Assembly (NCBI GenBank): GCA_013359235.1
Contig: JABWCE010000008.1
Location: 1-64,000, forward strand
Direction: 5' to 3'
Length of the DNA stretch: 64,000 nucleotides
Source of the DNA: Bacteroidota bacterium
Lineage (GTDB): Bacteria; Bacteroidota; Bacteroidia; NS11-12g; UBA9320
Shown here: positions 19,211 to 30,223 of the stretch, one piece after another
Layout of the letters: every line of letters begins with the position of its first letter
Numbering within the stretch: position 1 is the first letter of the stretch
Notes under the pieces: generated by a model
Seen by the model: only the letters and a program-made list of their open reading frames with translations
Database searches by the model: none
Told to the model about the DNA's origin: nothing
Position numbers and translations under genes: made by a program

Positions 19211-21015
19211 AAAAAAACGTGAGTGATATAAAAAACAGAATTTTTAAAAACAAATTATTATCTGATTTTATAATCTTTCTTGCCGTATTGGTTGTATTAA
19301 ACATAATAGCAGACGAATTTTATTTCAGGATTGATTTAACCAAAGAAAAAAGATATACTCTTGCAAAATCAACAAAAAACTTACTTGGTAAACTTGACGA
19401 TGTTGTTTACTTCAATATATATCTCGATGGCGATTTAACTTCAGATTACAAAAGGCTTAAAGAAGCCTGCCGTGATATTTTGAATGAATACAGACAACAA
19501 GCAGGTTCAAAAATTCAATTTGAATTTGAAGATGTTTTGTCAGACAAAGAGTTGAAAGAAAAAGATGAAATTTTAAAACAGCTTTCGGCAAAAGGTCTTG
19601 AAATTAACAGAAGCGAAATAAGCGATGATAAAGAAGCTGCCGAAAAATTTATTATTCCCGGGGCAATAGTATTTTTTAAAGGCAAAGAATATCCGTTGAA
19701 TTTTTTGAAAAAAAAGTTTGGAAATTCAATTGAACAAGACATAAATCAATCAATAGAATTGCTGGAATATGAAATAGGGAATATTTTGAGAAAGTGTGTG
19801 GCAAACAATGAAGTGAAATTAGCCTTAATAAATGGACATGGCGAACTTACTGATAATGACATTGCGGATATTGGCAATGAACTTTCAAATTTTTATACTT
19901 TGAGCAGGTTTAATTTGAATTTGAAAGACACAAACTGTTTGAAACAAGTAAGACGAACAATTGCCGATTCGGGCAAAATTACTCCTCAAACACTTGTTAA
20001 AACATTGATAGGCAAAATAAAAACCTTTAAAGGTATAATAATTGCAAAACCTGTAATTCATTTCACCGATCTCGAAAAATTTATAATTGACCAATATGTG
20101 ATGAACGGAGGGAAAGTAATTTGGTTAGTTGAAAGTCTTAATGCCGAAATGGATAGCGTTGGCAAATACGGCAGTATTTTTACTTATGATTATGATTTAA
20201 ACCTTAATGATATTTTGTTTCGATATGGTGTTAGAATAAATCCTGATCTTGTACAAGATATGCAGTGTCATGGAATACCCGTTGTGTCAAAAGGCGGTTC
20301 GGGCAAACCAGGTTTTTTACCATGGTTGTATTATCCATTATTTAATGCAGGCGATAGCACACATCCAATAGTGAAAAATCTTGGAAGTGTTTGGGGACAG
20401 TTTGCAAGCAGTATAGATACTACATCAAACCAAAATATAAAAAAAACAATTTTACTTCAAAGTTCACAATATTCAAGAATTGCCGGCAATCCGGTAAATG
20501 TATCATTAGAGATACTCGGAATAAAACCCAATCCTGAAACTTTCAACAAGCCATATCGTTCAGTTGCAGTATTGTTAGAGGGCAGGTTCAAATCTCTATA
20601 TGAACATATTAGCAGTGTAAAACAAGAATTTCCTTTCAAGCCAGAAATTAGTAATAACAGCATGATAGTAATATCGGATGGCGATTTGATAAGAAACCAA
20701 ATAAAAAAGGGCAATGGAGAAATTTATCCTTTGGGTTACGATAGGTTTGCCAGCCAAACTTTTGGCGAAGCTGTGATTTTTGATAACAAAAAATTTATGT
20801 TAAATTGCATTGATTATCTGTGCGACGAAAGCAATCTTATAGAAGTTCGAACCAAAAATGTAGAACTTCGTTTGTTGGATAAAGCAAGAGTTAAAACCGA
20901 AAAAACCCGGTGGCAGTTGATTAATATGCTTTTACCTATACTGGCAATTATTTTGTTCAGTTATTTAAACTACATTTTGCGAAAGTTTAAATATGAAAAG
21001 AAGCATATTAAATAA
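19207..21015 (+). CDS. gldG: Gliding motility ABC transporter substrate-binding protein GldG
   Basis: DEFYFRIDLTKEKRYTLAKSTK, IIAKPVIHFTDLEKFIIDQYVMNGGKVIWLVE. Confidence 0.93.
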   Translation: MKKNVSDIKNRIFKNKLLSDFIIFLAVLVVLNIIADEFYFRIDLTKEKRYTLAKSTKNLLGKLDDVVYFNIYLDGDLTSDYKRLKEACRDILNEYRQQAGSKIQFEFEDVLSDKELKEKDEILKQLSAKGLEINRSEISDDKEAAEKFIIPGAIVFFKGKEYPLNFLKKKFGNSIEQDINQSIELLEYEIGNILRKCVANNEVKLALINGHGELTDNDIADIGNELSNFYTLSRFNLNLKDTNCLKQVRRTIADSGKITPQTLVKTLIGKIKTFKGIIIAKPVIHFTDLEKFIIDQYVMNGGKVIWLVESLNAEMDSVGKYGSIFTYDYDLNLNDILFRYGVRINPDLVQDMQCHGIPVVSKGGSGKPGFLPWLYYPLFNAGDSTHPIVKNLGSVWGQFASSIDTTSNQNIKKTILLQSSQYSRIAGNPVNVSLEILGIKPNPETFNKPYRSVAVLLEGRFKSLYEHISSVKQEFPFKPEISNNSMIVISDGDLIRNQIKKGNGEIYPLGYDRFASQTFGEAVIFDNKKFMLNCIDYLCDESNLIEVRTKNVELRLLDKARVKTEKTRWQLINMLLPILAIILFSYLNYILRKFKYEKKHIK

Positions 21016-21029
21016 TTAACTTTCAAACC

Positions 21030-21587
21030 TTAAATGATACCTTTTTCGGGATATTTTCCTTTGTATTGCTTGAAAAAAGTCTTAATTTTTATCAGGTCAT
21101 CATCCAAATTTTCTGTTGGATAAAATGGTTCTGCAATAATTAATGTTTTTGAACTAAAATCAATAGCTGCCATAACAATAGGCACTTTTGCTAATGTAGC
21201 AATTGTGTAAAAACCTGTTTTCCATTGTGCCGTGTATTTTCGTGTGCCTTCGGGCGATATAGCTAATACAAAATCATTTTTTGTGTTAAATATTTCAACT
21301 ATCTTAGAAACCACATTGCTTCCTTTGCTGCGGTCAACCGGATAGCCTCCTAAGCATCTGAACAAATACCCGAATGGAAAAATAAAAAGTTCTTTTTTGC
21401 CAATAAACCATGATTTTAGCCTTAGACTGCTTCTTGCCCATAAACCAATCATAAAATCCCAGTTGCTGGTATGTGGTGCAACAATAATAACGTATTTTTT
21501 AAGTGTGGGCTTTTTCCCTGATATTTTCCATCCTAATATTTTTTCAAAAATCAGAATGTAAACCGGTCGTAAAAATCTTCCGTACAT
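21030..21587 (-). CDS. 1-acyl-sn-glycerol-3-phosphate acyltransferase-like protein
   Basis: APHTSNWDF (HX4D-type), SPEGTRKYTAQWKTGFYTIA. Confidence 0.88.
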   Translation of the reverse strand: MYGRFLRPVYILIFEKILGWKISGKKPTLKKYVIIVAPHTSNWDFMIGLWARSSLRLKSWFIGKKELFIFPFGYLFRCLGGYPVDRSKGSNVVSKIVEIFNTKNDFVLAISPEGTRKYTAQWKTGFYTIATLAKVPIVMAAIDFSSKTLIIAEPFYPTENLDDDLIKIKTFFKQYKGKYPEKGII

Positions 21588-21599
21588 TTAATACAAATA

Positions 21600-22001
21600 T
21601 TAAATATTTTCTAAAACATTTCTTAGTTCATCATCAAGTTGTACAGCTTTTCTGGTTTTTAAATCAATAAGTACAAATGTTACATCAGCTTGGCAAATAA
21701 TATGTTTTTTATGTTTATCATACACAGTTTGATGAACCACAGAGCTTTTGTTTCCTACAGATTTTATTTGAGTTTTTATTTCGAGAACATTATTAATAAA
21801 CGATGGATTTTTGTAATTAATATTTATGTTTACTACAACAAAACCTAAGTTTCTTTTTGAAAAAAATCCCGAATCAATAAGTTCTTGCATAGCTTCCCAT
21901 CGGGCAATTTCAAGAAATTCGAGATATCTGGCATTGTTTGTATGTCCAAAAACGTCAATATGAAAACCGCGTATGGTAATTTCGGTAGTAGAAATTTTCA
22001 T
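21600..22001 (-). CDS. Acyl-CoA thioesterase (4HBT hot-dog family)
   Basis: GHTNNARYLEFLEIARWEAM. Confidence 0.88.
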   Translation of the reverse strand: MKISTTEITIRGFHIDVFGHTNNARYLEFLEIARWEAMQELIDSGFFSKRNLGFVVVNININYKNPSFINNVLEIKTQIKSVGNKSSVVHQTVYDKHKKHIICQADVTFVLIDLKTRKAVQLDDELRNVLENI

Positions 22002-22004
22002 TTT

Positions 22005-23639
22005 TCAATTATAAATGCAATTAATTAAAAATTTTGTATATTCTGTTTGTGGGTTGTTTAATATTTCAGGTAATTTTCCTTGCTCTTCTATTTTTCCGTT
22101 TTTGAGTATAATTATTTCATCAGCCATATATCCTACAATATTAAGGTCGTGAGATATAAAAAGGTAAGTAAGACTAAGTTTTGATTGTAAATCTTTTAGT
22201 AAATTCAAAATTTGAGATTGAACAGAAACATCGAGAGCCGAAACTGCTTCGTCAAGAATTAATATTGATGGTTTTGTTGATAATGCTCTTGCAATACAAA
22301 CTCTTTGCCGCTGCCCACCACTCATTTGATGTGGATATTTGTAGTAAAAATCAGCCGTAAGCCCGGTTAGTTCTAATAGTTTTAAAGTTTCTTGTTTGGT
22401 ATTTTTTTTACTATTGATTTTATTTACAATCATCGGCTCTGAAATAGCTTCACCGGCCGTAATTGTAGGATTTAGCGAAGAGTATGGATCTTGAAAAACC
22501 ATTTGAATTTTGCTTTTGTCGGTTGACAAGTTTTTAAAATCTCCGGATGTTTCTTTTTCAAGATTTGTCAGTATTTTAGCTAAAGTACTTTTGCCACAGC
22601 CCGATTCTCCTACAATTCCTATTGTACTGTTTGAATATGCTGAAAACGAAATTCCCTTTATTACTGCTTGGCTATTTTTATTTTTTGCAAAAAATGAATT
22701 TTTAAAATATGATTTTGTTATGTTGTTTACATCGAGTATTTTATTTCCTATAAGGTTTTTGTTTCTTTTGATTACTTCAAATTTTTTTTCGAAAAACTCA
22801 CCATTTTCATTTTGACCAATTAAATCAGATATTGTTGGCAATATATATCCAGCGTTTTTGTAATCGGGACGGGTTTTCATCAAAGCCTTAGTATAAGGGT
22901 GCGAAGGGTTTTCAAAAATTTTATTTTTATCTCCTGTTTCTACTATTTGCCCTTTATACATTACAATAATATGGTTGGCTACGGATTTTAGGCAATTCAA
23001 ATCATGTGAAATAAAAATCATTGACATACCTCGTTTTTTTACCATTTCAACCATAAGGTCAATAATAGATTTTTGAACAGAAGCATCGAGTGCAGTGGTA
23101 GGTTCGTCGGCTATTAGCAATCGCGGATTATTTGCAAGAGCCATTGCAATCATTACTCTTTGCCTTTGTCCACCCGAAATTTGATGAGGATATGAGTTGA
23201 ATATTCTTTCGGTGTCGGGCAATTTTACTTCTCCAAAAAGATTTAATACTTTTGATTTTAATTCGTTTTTATTTATCTTTTGATGTGCCAATATTGCTTC
23301 ACAAACCTGAAAGCCGCATGTGTACACCGGATTTAGTGCAGTCATTGGTTCCTGAAAAACATAAGATATTTCTTTTCCTCTAAGTTTGGTTAATTCATTT
23401 TCGTTGCAATGCAAAAGATCAATAGTTTTTCCATCGTTTTTTGTGAAAAGCACATTACCATTTATCTTAACTGTTTTAGGCAAAAGTTTTGTAATACCCA
23501 TACATGTTACACTCTTGCCCGACCCTGATTCGCCTACTATGCCGGTTATTTTTCCTTCATCTACATCAAACGAAACATCTTTTACCAAATGTATATCTTC
23601 AGCAATTGCATTAAATTCTGAAATTTTTATTAAAGACAT
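22005..23639 (-). CDS. Duplicated ABC transporter ATP-binding protein (oligopeptide DppDF/YejF type)
   Basis: Two Walker A (GESGSGKS, GESGCGKS) and two LSGGQ-like signatures (ISGGQRQR, MSGGQRQR). Confidence 0.9.
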   Translation of the reverse strand: MSLIKISEFNAIAEDIHLVKDVSFDVDEGKITGIVGESGSGKSVTCMGITKLLPKTVKINGNVLFTKNDGKTIDLLHCNENELTKLRGKEISYVFQEPMTALNPVYTCGFQVCEAILAHQKINKNELKSKVLNLFGEVKLPDTERIFNSYPHQISGGQRQRVMIAMALANNPRLLIADEPTTALDASVQKSIIDLMVEMVKKRGMSMIFISHDLNCLKSVANHIIVMYKGQIVETGDKNKIFENPSHPYTKALMKTRPDYKNAGYILPTISDLIGQNENGEFFEKKFEVIKRNKNLIGNKILDVNNITKSYFKNSFFAKNKNSQAVIKGISFSAYSNSTIGIVGESGCGKSTLAKILTNLEKETSGDFKNLSTDKSKIQMVFQDPYSSLNPTITAGEAISEPMIVNKINSKKNTKQETLKLLELTGLTADFYYKYPHQMSGGQRQRVCIARALSTKPSILILDEAVSALDVSVQSQILNLLKDLQSKLSLTYLFISHDLNIVGYMADEIIILKNGKIEEQGKLPEILNNPQTEYTKFLINCIYN

Positions 23640-23648
23640 TTTATATGT

Positions 23649-24140
23649 TTACCTTATTCTGTCATACGATTTAACTAATTCATCATCTTTATTAATTCCC
23701 TTTCCTGCATTAAAATTTGCCCATGCAGAAACAAAAGGAAAAATTAGCGAAATAACAGGATTGTATTCATGTCCATAGTCAAAATATCGGGTACTTATGC
23801 CATAGTAATACATTAAAAACAATTGGATGACAATTAAAAAATAATTAATTTTTACTATAATTTTCTGATATTTTCTGTTTTTAAACAATAGGATACAAAA
23901 AGCAGAGAGCATTGCAATCAACAAGGTGGTGTATTTCAAAAAACTATTTTGATGATTAACAACTCTGCTTTTGGCAATATCAATATTGGTATATGAAAAA
24001 CCAATATCTGCAAAAGCATCTTCAATTACTTTACCATCAATTTGCCCTTCAGCCTGCAAGAATGGGATATTGAGCCAAACCGATGAAATGTTAATAACAA
24101 AAATCAACAAAAGCCAGATAGATTGTTTTCTTTGAATCAT
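23649..24140 (-). CDS. DUF4293-like membrane protein
   Basis: MIQRKQSIWLLLIFVIN start typical of DUF4293; 4 TM; internal ATG at 24140 preferred. Confidence 0.75.
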   Translation of the reverse strand: MIQRKQSIWLLLIFVINISSVWLNIPFLQAEGQIDGKVIEDAFADIGFSYTNIDIAKSRVVNHQNSFLKYTTLLIAMLSAFCILLFKNRKYQKIIVKINYFLIVIQLFLMYYYGISTRYFDYGHEYNPVISLIFPFVSAWANFNAGKGINKDDELVKSYDRIR

Positions 24141-24197
24141 ACTACAAACCAACCTAAAATTTTTCAAATGAACAATAATGTAATAATACTTAAATCA

Positions 24198-24205
24198 TAT
24201 TTTTG
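24198..24205 (+). promoter_or_regulatory. Putative Bacteroidota -7 element (TAttTTTG) upstream of truA
   Basis: TATTTTTG matches TAnnTTTG; 17 nt before ATG at 24223. Confidence 0.45.
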
Positions 24206-24222
24206 AATAATTGAAATTAAAA

Positions 24223-24933
24223 ATGATAATATCGTTTGATGGTACTGCATATCATGGATGGCAAAAACAGAAAAATGCAATATCAGTACAACAAATAATT
24301 GAACAAAAACTTGAAATTTTAATCGGTAAAAAAACCGAAACTTTAGGATGTGGCAGAACAGATACAGGAGTGCATGCACGTAAATTTGTTTTACATTTTG
24401 AAACTATAAAAAAACCAAGTAAAAACTTTTTGTACAACCTAAATTCTATTTTGCCTCAAGATATTGCAGTATTGAAAATCTCACACGTTAATAGCAGTTT
24501 TAATGCAAGATTTTCTGCCAAAAAACGCGAATACAGATATTTTATACATTTCGAAAAAAATCCATTTTTGATAAATAAAAGTACTTTGCTTAATAAAAAT
24601 CCTGATTTTGATAAGCTGAATAAAGCATGTGAAATTTTAAAAAAATACAACGATTTTGCAAGTTTCAGCAAAAAAGGTTCTGACAACAAAACGACGATTT
24701 GTAAGATTTATGAAGCCAAATGGGTCAAAAAAAACAAACAATACATATTTATAATAATAGCAGATCGTTTTTTAAGAAATATGGTAAGAGCCATTACCGG
24801 AACAATGCTTGATATTGGATATGGGAAAATAAATATTGATGATTTTGTAAAAATTATTGAAAGCAAAGACCGCAAAAACTCTTCAACATCAGCACCGCCA
24901 GGCGGATTGTATCTATGGGATATTAAATATTAG
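24223..24933 (+). CDS. truA: tRNA pseudouridine synthase A
   Basis: ISFDGTAYHGWQKQ, GCGRTDTGVHA, RFLRNMVRAITGTML; ATG at 24223. Confidence 0.95.
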   Translation: MIISFDGTAYHGWQKQKNAISVQQIIEQKLEILIGKKTETLGCGRTDTGVHARKFVLHFETIKKPSKNFLYNLNSILPQDIAVLKISHVNSSFNARFSAKKREYRYFIHFEKNPFLINKSTLLNKNPDFDKLNKACEILKKYNDFASFSKKGSDNKTTICKIYEAKWVKKNKQYIFIIIADRFLRNMVRAITGTMLDIGYGKINIDDFVKIIESKDRKNSSTSAPPGGLYLWDIKY

Positions 24934-24978
24934 TTTTAAAAATAAAATTATAAAATTTTTTATTCAAAACCCTCAAAT

Positions 24979-24986
24979 TATTTTTG
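24979..24986 (+). promoter_or_regulatory. Putative -7 element (TAttTTTG) upstream of trpS
   Basis: TATTTTTG overlaps the TTG used as ORF-track start, arguing for ATG at 24999. Confidence 0.45.
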
Positions 24987-24998
24987 TCCGAAATTAAA

Positions 24999-26000
24999 AT
25001 GAAAGAAATAGTAGTAAGTGGAATTAGACCAACCGGAAAATTACATTTAGGCAATTATTTTGGTGCAGTTGCAAGTTTTTTGAAAATGCAGAACGATTAC
25101 AACTGTTTTTTCTTTATAGCCGATATACATTCGCTTACAACCCATCCAGTACCAAATGATTTGCACAATAATGTAAAACAAGTTTTGGCAGAATACCTCG
25201 CCTTAGGTCTAAATCCTGATAAATGCACACTTTTTATACAAAGCGATGTGCCACAAGTAACCGAATTATATACTTATATGAATATGAATGCTTACATAGG
25301 TGAGTTAGAGCGGTCAGCTTCATTCAAAGAAAAAATAAGAACTCAACCCGACAATGTAAATGCCGGCTTACTTACCTATCCTGTACTAATGGCTGCTGAT
25401 ATTTTGATACATAAAGCTAATAAAGTACCCGTTGGTAAAGACCAACAGCAACATCTTGAAATGACGCGGCAATTTGGCAACAGATTCAATAGGTTGTATA
25501 ATGTTGATTACTTTCCCGAACCCATAGCATTTGCTAACAACAACGAACTTGTAAAAGTGCCCGGTTTGAGCGGAGCCGGTAAAATGAGCAAAAGCGTAAG
25601 CGAAACTGATGCTATATTTCTTGCAGATGCTGAAGAAATAAATAATAAAAAAATAATGAGAGCAAAAACCGATAGTGGTCCAACTCAAAAAAATCAGAAA
25701 AAACCACAGGAAATACAAAACTTATTTGATTTGTTGAAATTGGTTAGCGATGAAAAAACAGTTACACATTATGAAATAGCGTATAATGATTGTACAATAA
25801 AATATGGAGAATTTAAAAAAGCACTTGCTACCGATATGGAATTTTTTTTAAAACCCATAAGAGAAAAAATAGCAGAAATTTTTCAAAACGATAAATTAAT
25901 AACAGAAGTTGCAAAAACAGGTGCTCAAAAAGCACGTGAAAGCGCCGATAGAACGTTAAAAGAAGTAAGAGAAATAATAGGATTCAGAAAGTTTTATTAA
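24999..26000 (+). CDS. trpS: Tryptophanyl-tRNA synthetase
   Basis: SGIRPTGKLHLGNYFGA, PGLSGAGKMSKS (KMSKS), PVGKDQQQHLE. Confidence 0.96.
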   Translation: MKEIVVSGIRPTGKLHLGNYFGAVASFLKMQNDYNCFFFIADIHSLTTHPVPNDLHNNVKQVLAEYLALGLNPDKCTLFIQSDVPQVTELYTYMNMNAYIGELERSASFKEKIRTQPDNVNAGLLTYPVLMAADILIHKANKVPVGKDQQQHLEMTRQFGNRFNRLYNVDYFPEPIAFANNNELVKVPGLSGAGKMSKSVSETDAIFLADAEEINNKKIMRAKTDSGPTQKNQKKPQEIQNLFDLLKLVSDEKTVTHYEIAYNDCTIKYGEFKKALATDMEFFLKPIREKIAEIFQNDKLITEVAKTGAQKARESADRTLKEVREIIGFRKFY

Positions 26001-26089
26001 AATATCCGGTTTGTTGAAAAATATTTTTCATCAACTAATAAAATTCTAATTAATAAAAGTACTATAATTGAACAAAAAAATAATAAAGC

Positions 26090-26719
26090 ATGAGTGATTC
26101 ATCATTGCATATAGCAGTATCGGGAAATATTGGAGCCGGTAAAACAACCCTTACTCAAATGCTTGCAAAGCATTATAATTGGGAACCGCATTTTGAAGCA
26201 CTCGACGATAACCCATATATTAGCGATTTTTATGACGATATGCATAGGTGGTCATTTAATATGCAAATGTATTTTCTGAATTCACGTTTCAATAGCATAC
26301 TTGAAATAAAAAGAGGAAACAATTCTGTTATACAAGACCGAACTATTTATGAAGATGCCAATATTTTTGCTCCAAACCTACATGGTATGGGATTGATGAG
26401 TACAAGAGATTTTAATACTTATAAATCTTTGTTTGAAAGTGTAAAAAATTTAATTAAACCACCTGATTTGTTAATTTATCTTAGAGCAGCTATACCAACA
26501 CTTGTAAATCAAATACAAAAAAGAGGCAGACAATATGAAGATTCAATAAGATTAGATTATTTAAAAAGACTAAACGAAAGATACGAAGCATGGATTTCAA
26601 ATTATAAAGATGGAAAACTATTGATAATAGACATAGATGATTTGGATTTTGAAAACAAACCTGAAGATTTTGGTCAAATTATTAATAAAGTAGATTCTAT
26701 GCTAAACGGTTTATTTTAA
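26090..26719 (+). CDS. Deoxynucleoside kinase family protein
   Basis: GNIGAGKTTLTQMLA, VIQDRTIYEDANIFA, LIYLRAAIPTLVNQIQKRGR. Confidence 0.92.
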   Translation: MSDSSLHIAVSGNIGAGKTTLTQMLAKHYNWEPHFEALDDNPYISDFYDDMHRWSFNMQMYFLNSRFNSILEIKRGNNSVIQDRTIYEDANIFAPNLHGMGLMSTRDFNTYKSLFESVKNLIKPPDLLIYLRAAIPTLVNQIQKRGRQYEDSIRLDYLKRLNERYEAWISNYKDGKLLIIDIDDLDFENKPEDFGQIINKVDSMLNGLF

Positions 26720-26820
26720 TTTATCTATTATCATTCTTTTAAACTTAAGAAAAAAAAAACCTTAGTAAAAATTAAAAAAGACAGGCATTAAAATATTTTT
26801 TTAAAAATTATAAAATCTGT

Positions 26821-26851
26821 TTTGTAATTTATTTATTAAATCTTACTTTTG
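26821..26851 (+). promoter_or_regulatory. Bacteroidota-type promoter of the ribosomal super-operon
   Basis: TTTG (26821-26824), 19-nt spacer, TACTTTTG (26844-26851), 35 nt before rpsL ATG; fits the TTTG/TAnnTTTG consensus. Confidence 0.75.
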
Positions 26852-26886
26852 CAGTCCTTTAAAAAAATTGAAGAAAATAAAAGTAA

Positions 26887-27267
26887 ATGCCCACCATACA
26901 ACAATTAGTTAGAAAAGGTCGTGTTGCTCCCAAGTTTAAAAGCAAATCACCTGCACTTGATTCTTGTCCGCAGAGGCGAGGAGTATGTACAAGAGTTTAT
27001 ACCACAACTCCAAAAAAACCAAACTCTGCAATGAGAAAAGTTGCAAGAGTAAGGTTGACAAACAGCAAAGAGGTAAATGCATATATACCTGGAGAAGGTC
27101 ACAATTTGCAAGAACACTCTATTGTTTTGGTTAGAGGAGGTAGAGTAAAAGATTTACCTGGTGTAAGATACCACATAGTTAGAGGTGCATTGGATACAGC
27201 TGGAGTTGAAGGGAGAAAACAACGCAGATCAAAATACGGTGCAAAAAGACCAAAAGATAAGAAATAA
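26887..27267 (+). CDS. rpsL: 30S ribosomal protein S12
   Basis: [32 protein letters not shown]. Confidence 0.98.
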   Translation: MPTIQQLVRKGRVAPKFKSKSPALDSCPQRRGVCTRVYTTTPKKPNSAMRKVARVRLTNSKEVNAYIPGEGHNLQEHSIVLVRGGRVKDLPGVRYHIVRGALDTAGVEGRKQRRSKYGAKRPKDKK

Positions 27268-27270
27268 AGC

Positions 27271-27741
27271 ATGAGAAAAGCAAAAGCAAAAAAGAGAATT
27301 CAAACACCTGACCCACGTTTTAATGATGTTTTGGTTTCAAGGTTTATAAATTGTATGATGCATAGCGGAAAAAAGAGTGGAGCAAGAAAAATATTTTATG
27401 ATGCAATTGACATAGTAGCTAAAAAAATGCCAGATGACGAAGGAATTGAAACTTTCAGAAAAGCATTAAATAACATTATGCCCTCTGTTGAAGTAAAAGC
27501 CAGAAGAGTCGGTGGATCAACATTTCAAATACCTACCGAAGTAAAACCCGAAAGAAGAGTAGCACTCGGTACAAAATGGATGCTTACATACAGCAGAAAA
27601 AGAAACGAAAAGTCAATGTCGGAAAAACTTGCTGGAGAAATTGTAGCCGCTGCCAAAGGCGAAGGTGCATCAGTAAAGAAAAGAGAAGACACACACAAAA
27701 TGGCTGATGCCAATAAAGCATTTTCACATTTCAGAGCATAG
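27271..27741 (+). CDS. rpsG: 30S ribosomal protein S7
   Basis: [29 protein letters not shown]. Confidence 0.98.
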   Translation: MRKAKAKKRIQTPDPRFNDVLVSRFINCMMHSGKKSGARKIFYDAIDIVAKKMPDDEGIETFRKALNNIMPSVEVKARRVGGSTFQIPTEVKPERRVALGTKWMLTYSRKRNEKSMSEKLAGEIVAAAKGEGASVKKREDTHKMADANKAFSHFRA

Positions 27742-27746
27742 TATTA

Positions 27747-29885
27747 ATGGCAAGAGATTTAAAATATACAAGAAATATTGGAATTGCTGCTCATATTGAT
27801 GCAGGTAAAACAACTACAACCGAAAGAATTTTATATTATGCCGGTGTAAACCATAAAATTGGTGAAGTACACGATGGTGCTGCAACTATGGACTGGATGG
27901 CACAAGAGCAAGAAAGAGGTATTACCATTACTTCTGCTGCTACTACTGTATCATGGAATTACCCAATGGTTGATGGCAAGCCAGGTGCAAATACAAAACA
28001 ATATCATATTAATATAATTGATACACCCGGACACGTAGATTTTACTGTAGAAGTTAATAGATCATTAAGAGTACTTGATGGTCTTGTGTTTTTATTTAGT
28101 GCAGTTGACGGAGTTGAGCCACAATCAGAAACAAACTGGAGGCTTGCAAATAATTACAATGTAGCACGTATAGGTTTTGTAAATAAAATGGATAGGTCCG
28201 GTGCCGATTTTTTAAATGTTGTAAAACAAGTTAGAGAAATGTTGGGCAGCAATGCAGTTCCATTACAATTACCAATCGGAGCAGAAGACAACTTTAAAGG
28301 AGTTGTTGATTTAATAAATTTCAGAGGGATGATTTGGAATGAAGAAGATAAAGGAATGACTTACAAAGTAATTCCAATTCCAGATGATATGATAGATGAA
28401 GCAATGCTTTGGAGAGAAAAATTACTTGAAGCAGTTTCAGAATATGACGACCATATTATGGAAAAGTTTTTCGAAAACCCCGAATCAATTACTGAAAGAG
28501 AAATTCTTGATTGTTTGAGAAAAGCCTGTATTGATTTAAAAATTGTTCCAATGGTATGCGGTTCATCATTTAAAAACAAAGGGGTACAAACTATGCTTGA
28601 CCTTGTAATGGAACTTATGCCAAGCCCATTAGACAGAAAAGAAATAACAGGAACAAACCCCGATAACGATAACGAAGTATTGAGAAAACCTGATTATAAA
28701 GAACCTTTTGCAGCTTTGGCATTTAAAATTGCAACCGACCCATACGTTGGTCGTCTTGCATTTGTGAGAGTATATTCAGGAAAACTTGATGCAGGTTCGT
28801 ATGTTATGAACTCAAGAAGCGGAAATAAAGAAAGAATTTCAAGAATTTTTCAGATGCATGCCAATAAACAAAACCCTGTTGAATATTTAGGAGCAGGTGA
28901 TATTGGAGCAGTTGTTGGATTTAAAGATATAAAAACAGGCGATACATTGTGTGATGAAAAATTTCCAATTGTTTTAGAAGCAATGGTATTTCCCAAACCT
29001 GTAATTGGTTTGGCAATTGAGCCAAAAACACAAGGCGACTCTGATAAACTTGGAAATGCCTTATCAAAATTAGCAGAAGAAGACCCTACATTTCAAGTAA
29101 GAACAGATGAAGAAACAGGTCAAACCATTATAAGTGGTATGGGCGAACTTCACCTTGAAATTATTGTTGACAGATTACGTAGAGAATTTAAGGTAGAAAT
29201 AAATCAAGGAGCTCCGCAAGTTGCCTACAAAGAAGCAATCAAAGGAAAATATCAGCATAGAGAAGTATTCAAAAAACAAACAGGTGGTAGAGGTAAATTT
29301 GCCGATATTCAGTTTGAAATTTCACCCGTTGATGATGACTTTAAAGGCGAAGGGTTACAATTTGTAAATCAAATTGTTGGAGGGGCTATTCCAAGAGAAT
29401 TTATTCCTTCAGTTGAAAAAGGATTTAAAGAAGCTATGAAAACAGGTATTCTTGCAGGATATCCTCTCGAAAGCATGAAAATAAGGCTATTTGATGGTTC
29501 ATTTCACCCTGTTGACTCCGATTCTATTTCGTTTGAACTTGCGGCAAAACAAGGATACCGAGATGCAATTAAACAAGCAAATCCTGTTTTGTTAGAACCA
29601 ATTATGAAATTAGAAGTAGTTACCCCTGCCGATTATATGGGAGATGTTCAAGGTGATTTAAACCGCCGTCGAGGATTAATTGAAGGATTAGAAGAAAGAG
29701 CAGGTTCGCAAGTTATAAAAGCAAAAGTTCCACTTTCAGAAATGTTTGGATATGTAACCACATTAAGAACAATTACATCAGGAAGAGCCACTTCAACAAT
29801 GGAATTTTCGCATTACCACGAAGTTTCAAAAAACATGGCTGAAGAAATAATAGAAAAAGTAAGAGGAGTAAAAGCAAACGCGTAA
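27747..29885 (+). CDS. fusA: Elongation factor G
   Basis: [36 protein letters not shown]. Confidence 0.98.
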   Translation: MARDLKYTRNIGIAAHIDAGKTTTTERILYYAGVNHKIGEVHDGAATMDWMAQEQERGITITSAATTVSWNYPMVDGKPGANTKQYHINIIDTPGHVDFTVEVNRSLRVLDGLVFLFSAVDGVEPQSETNWRLANNYNVARIGFVNKMDRSGADFLNVVKQVREMLGSNAVPLQLPIGAEDNFKGVVDLINFRGMIWNEEDKGMTYKVIPIPDDMIDEAMLWREKLLEAVSEYDDHIMEKFFENPESITEREILDCLRKACIDLKIVPMVCGSSFKNKGVQTMLDLVMELMPSPLDRKEITGTNPDNDNEVLRKPDYKEPFAALAFKIATDPYVGRLAFVRVYSGKLDAGSYVMNSRSGNKERISRIFQMHANKQNPVEYLGAGDIGAVVGFKDIKTGDTLCDEKFPIVLEAMVFPKPVIGLAIEPKTQGDSDKLGNALSKLAEEDPTFQVRTDEETGQTIISGMGELHLEIIVDRLRREFKVEINQGAPQVAYKEAIKGKYQHREVFKKQTGGRGKFADIQFEISPVDDDFKGEGLQFVNQIVGGAIPREFIPSVEKGFKEAMKTGILAGYPLESMKIRLFDGSFHPVDSDSISFELAAKQGYRDAIKQANPVLLEPIMKLEVVTPADYMGDVQGDLNRRRGLIEGLEERAGSQVIKAKVPLSEMFGYVTTLRTITSGRATSTMEFSHYHEVSKNMAEEIIEKVRGVKANA

Positions 29886-29889
29886 AAAA

Positions 29890-30198
29890 ATGGTTAACCA
29901 GAAAATAAGAATTAAGTTAAAATCATTCGATCCTACACTGATTGATAAATCAGCAAAAAAGATTGTAAGTTCGGTGAAAGCTACAGGAGCCGTTGTAAGT
30001 GGACCAATTCCACTTCCAACAGAAAAAAGAATTTTTACAATTCTTCGTTCACCACATGTAAACAAAAAAGCAAGAGAGCAGTTTCAAACTTGTGCTTACA
30101 AGCGTTTGCTCGATATTTACAGTTCTACTTCAAAAACTGTAGATGCTCTTATGAAACTGGAATTACCAAGCGGAGTTGATGTAGAAATTAAAGTTTGA
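29890..30198 (+). CDS. rpsJ: 30S ribosomal protein S10
   Basis: [20 protein letters not shown]. Confidence 0.98.
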   Translation: MVNQKIRIKLKSFDPTLIDKSAKKIVSSVKATGAVVSGPIPLPTEKRIFTILRSPHVNKKAREQFQTCAYKRLLDIYSSTSKTVDALMKLELPSGVDVEIKV

Positions 30199-30223
30199 CA
30201 AATATTATATAGTATAAATAATC

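Noticed and set aside
24164-24379. 71-aa minus-strand ORF between truA and DUF4293
   Set aside because: Antisense to the truA start; the likely promoter and ATG of truA lie within it
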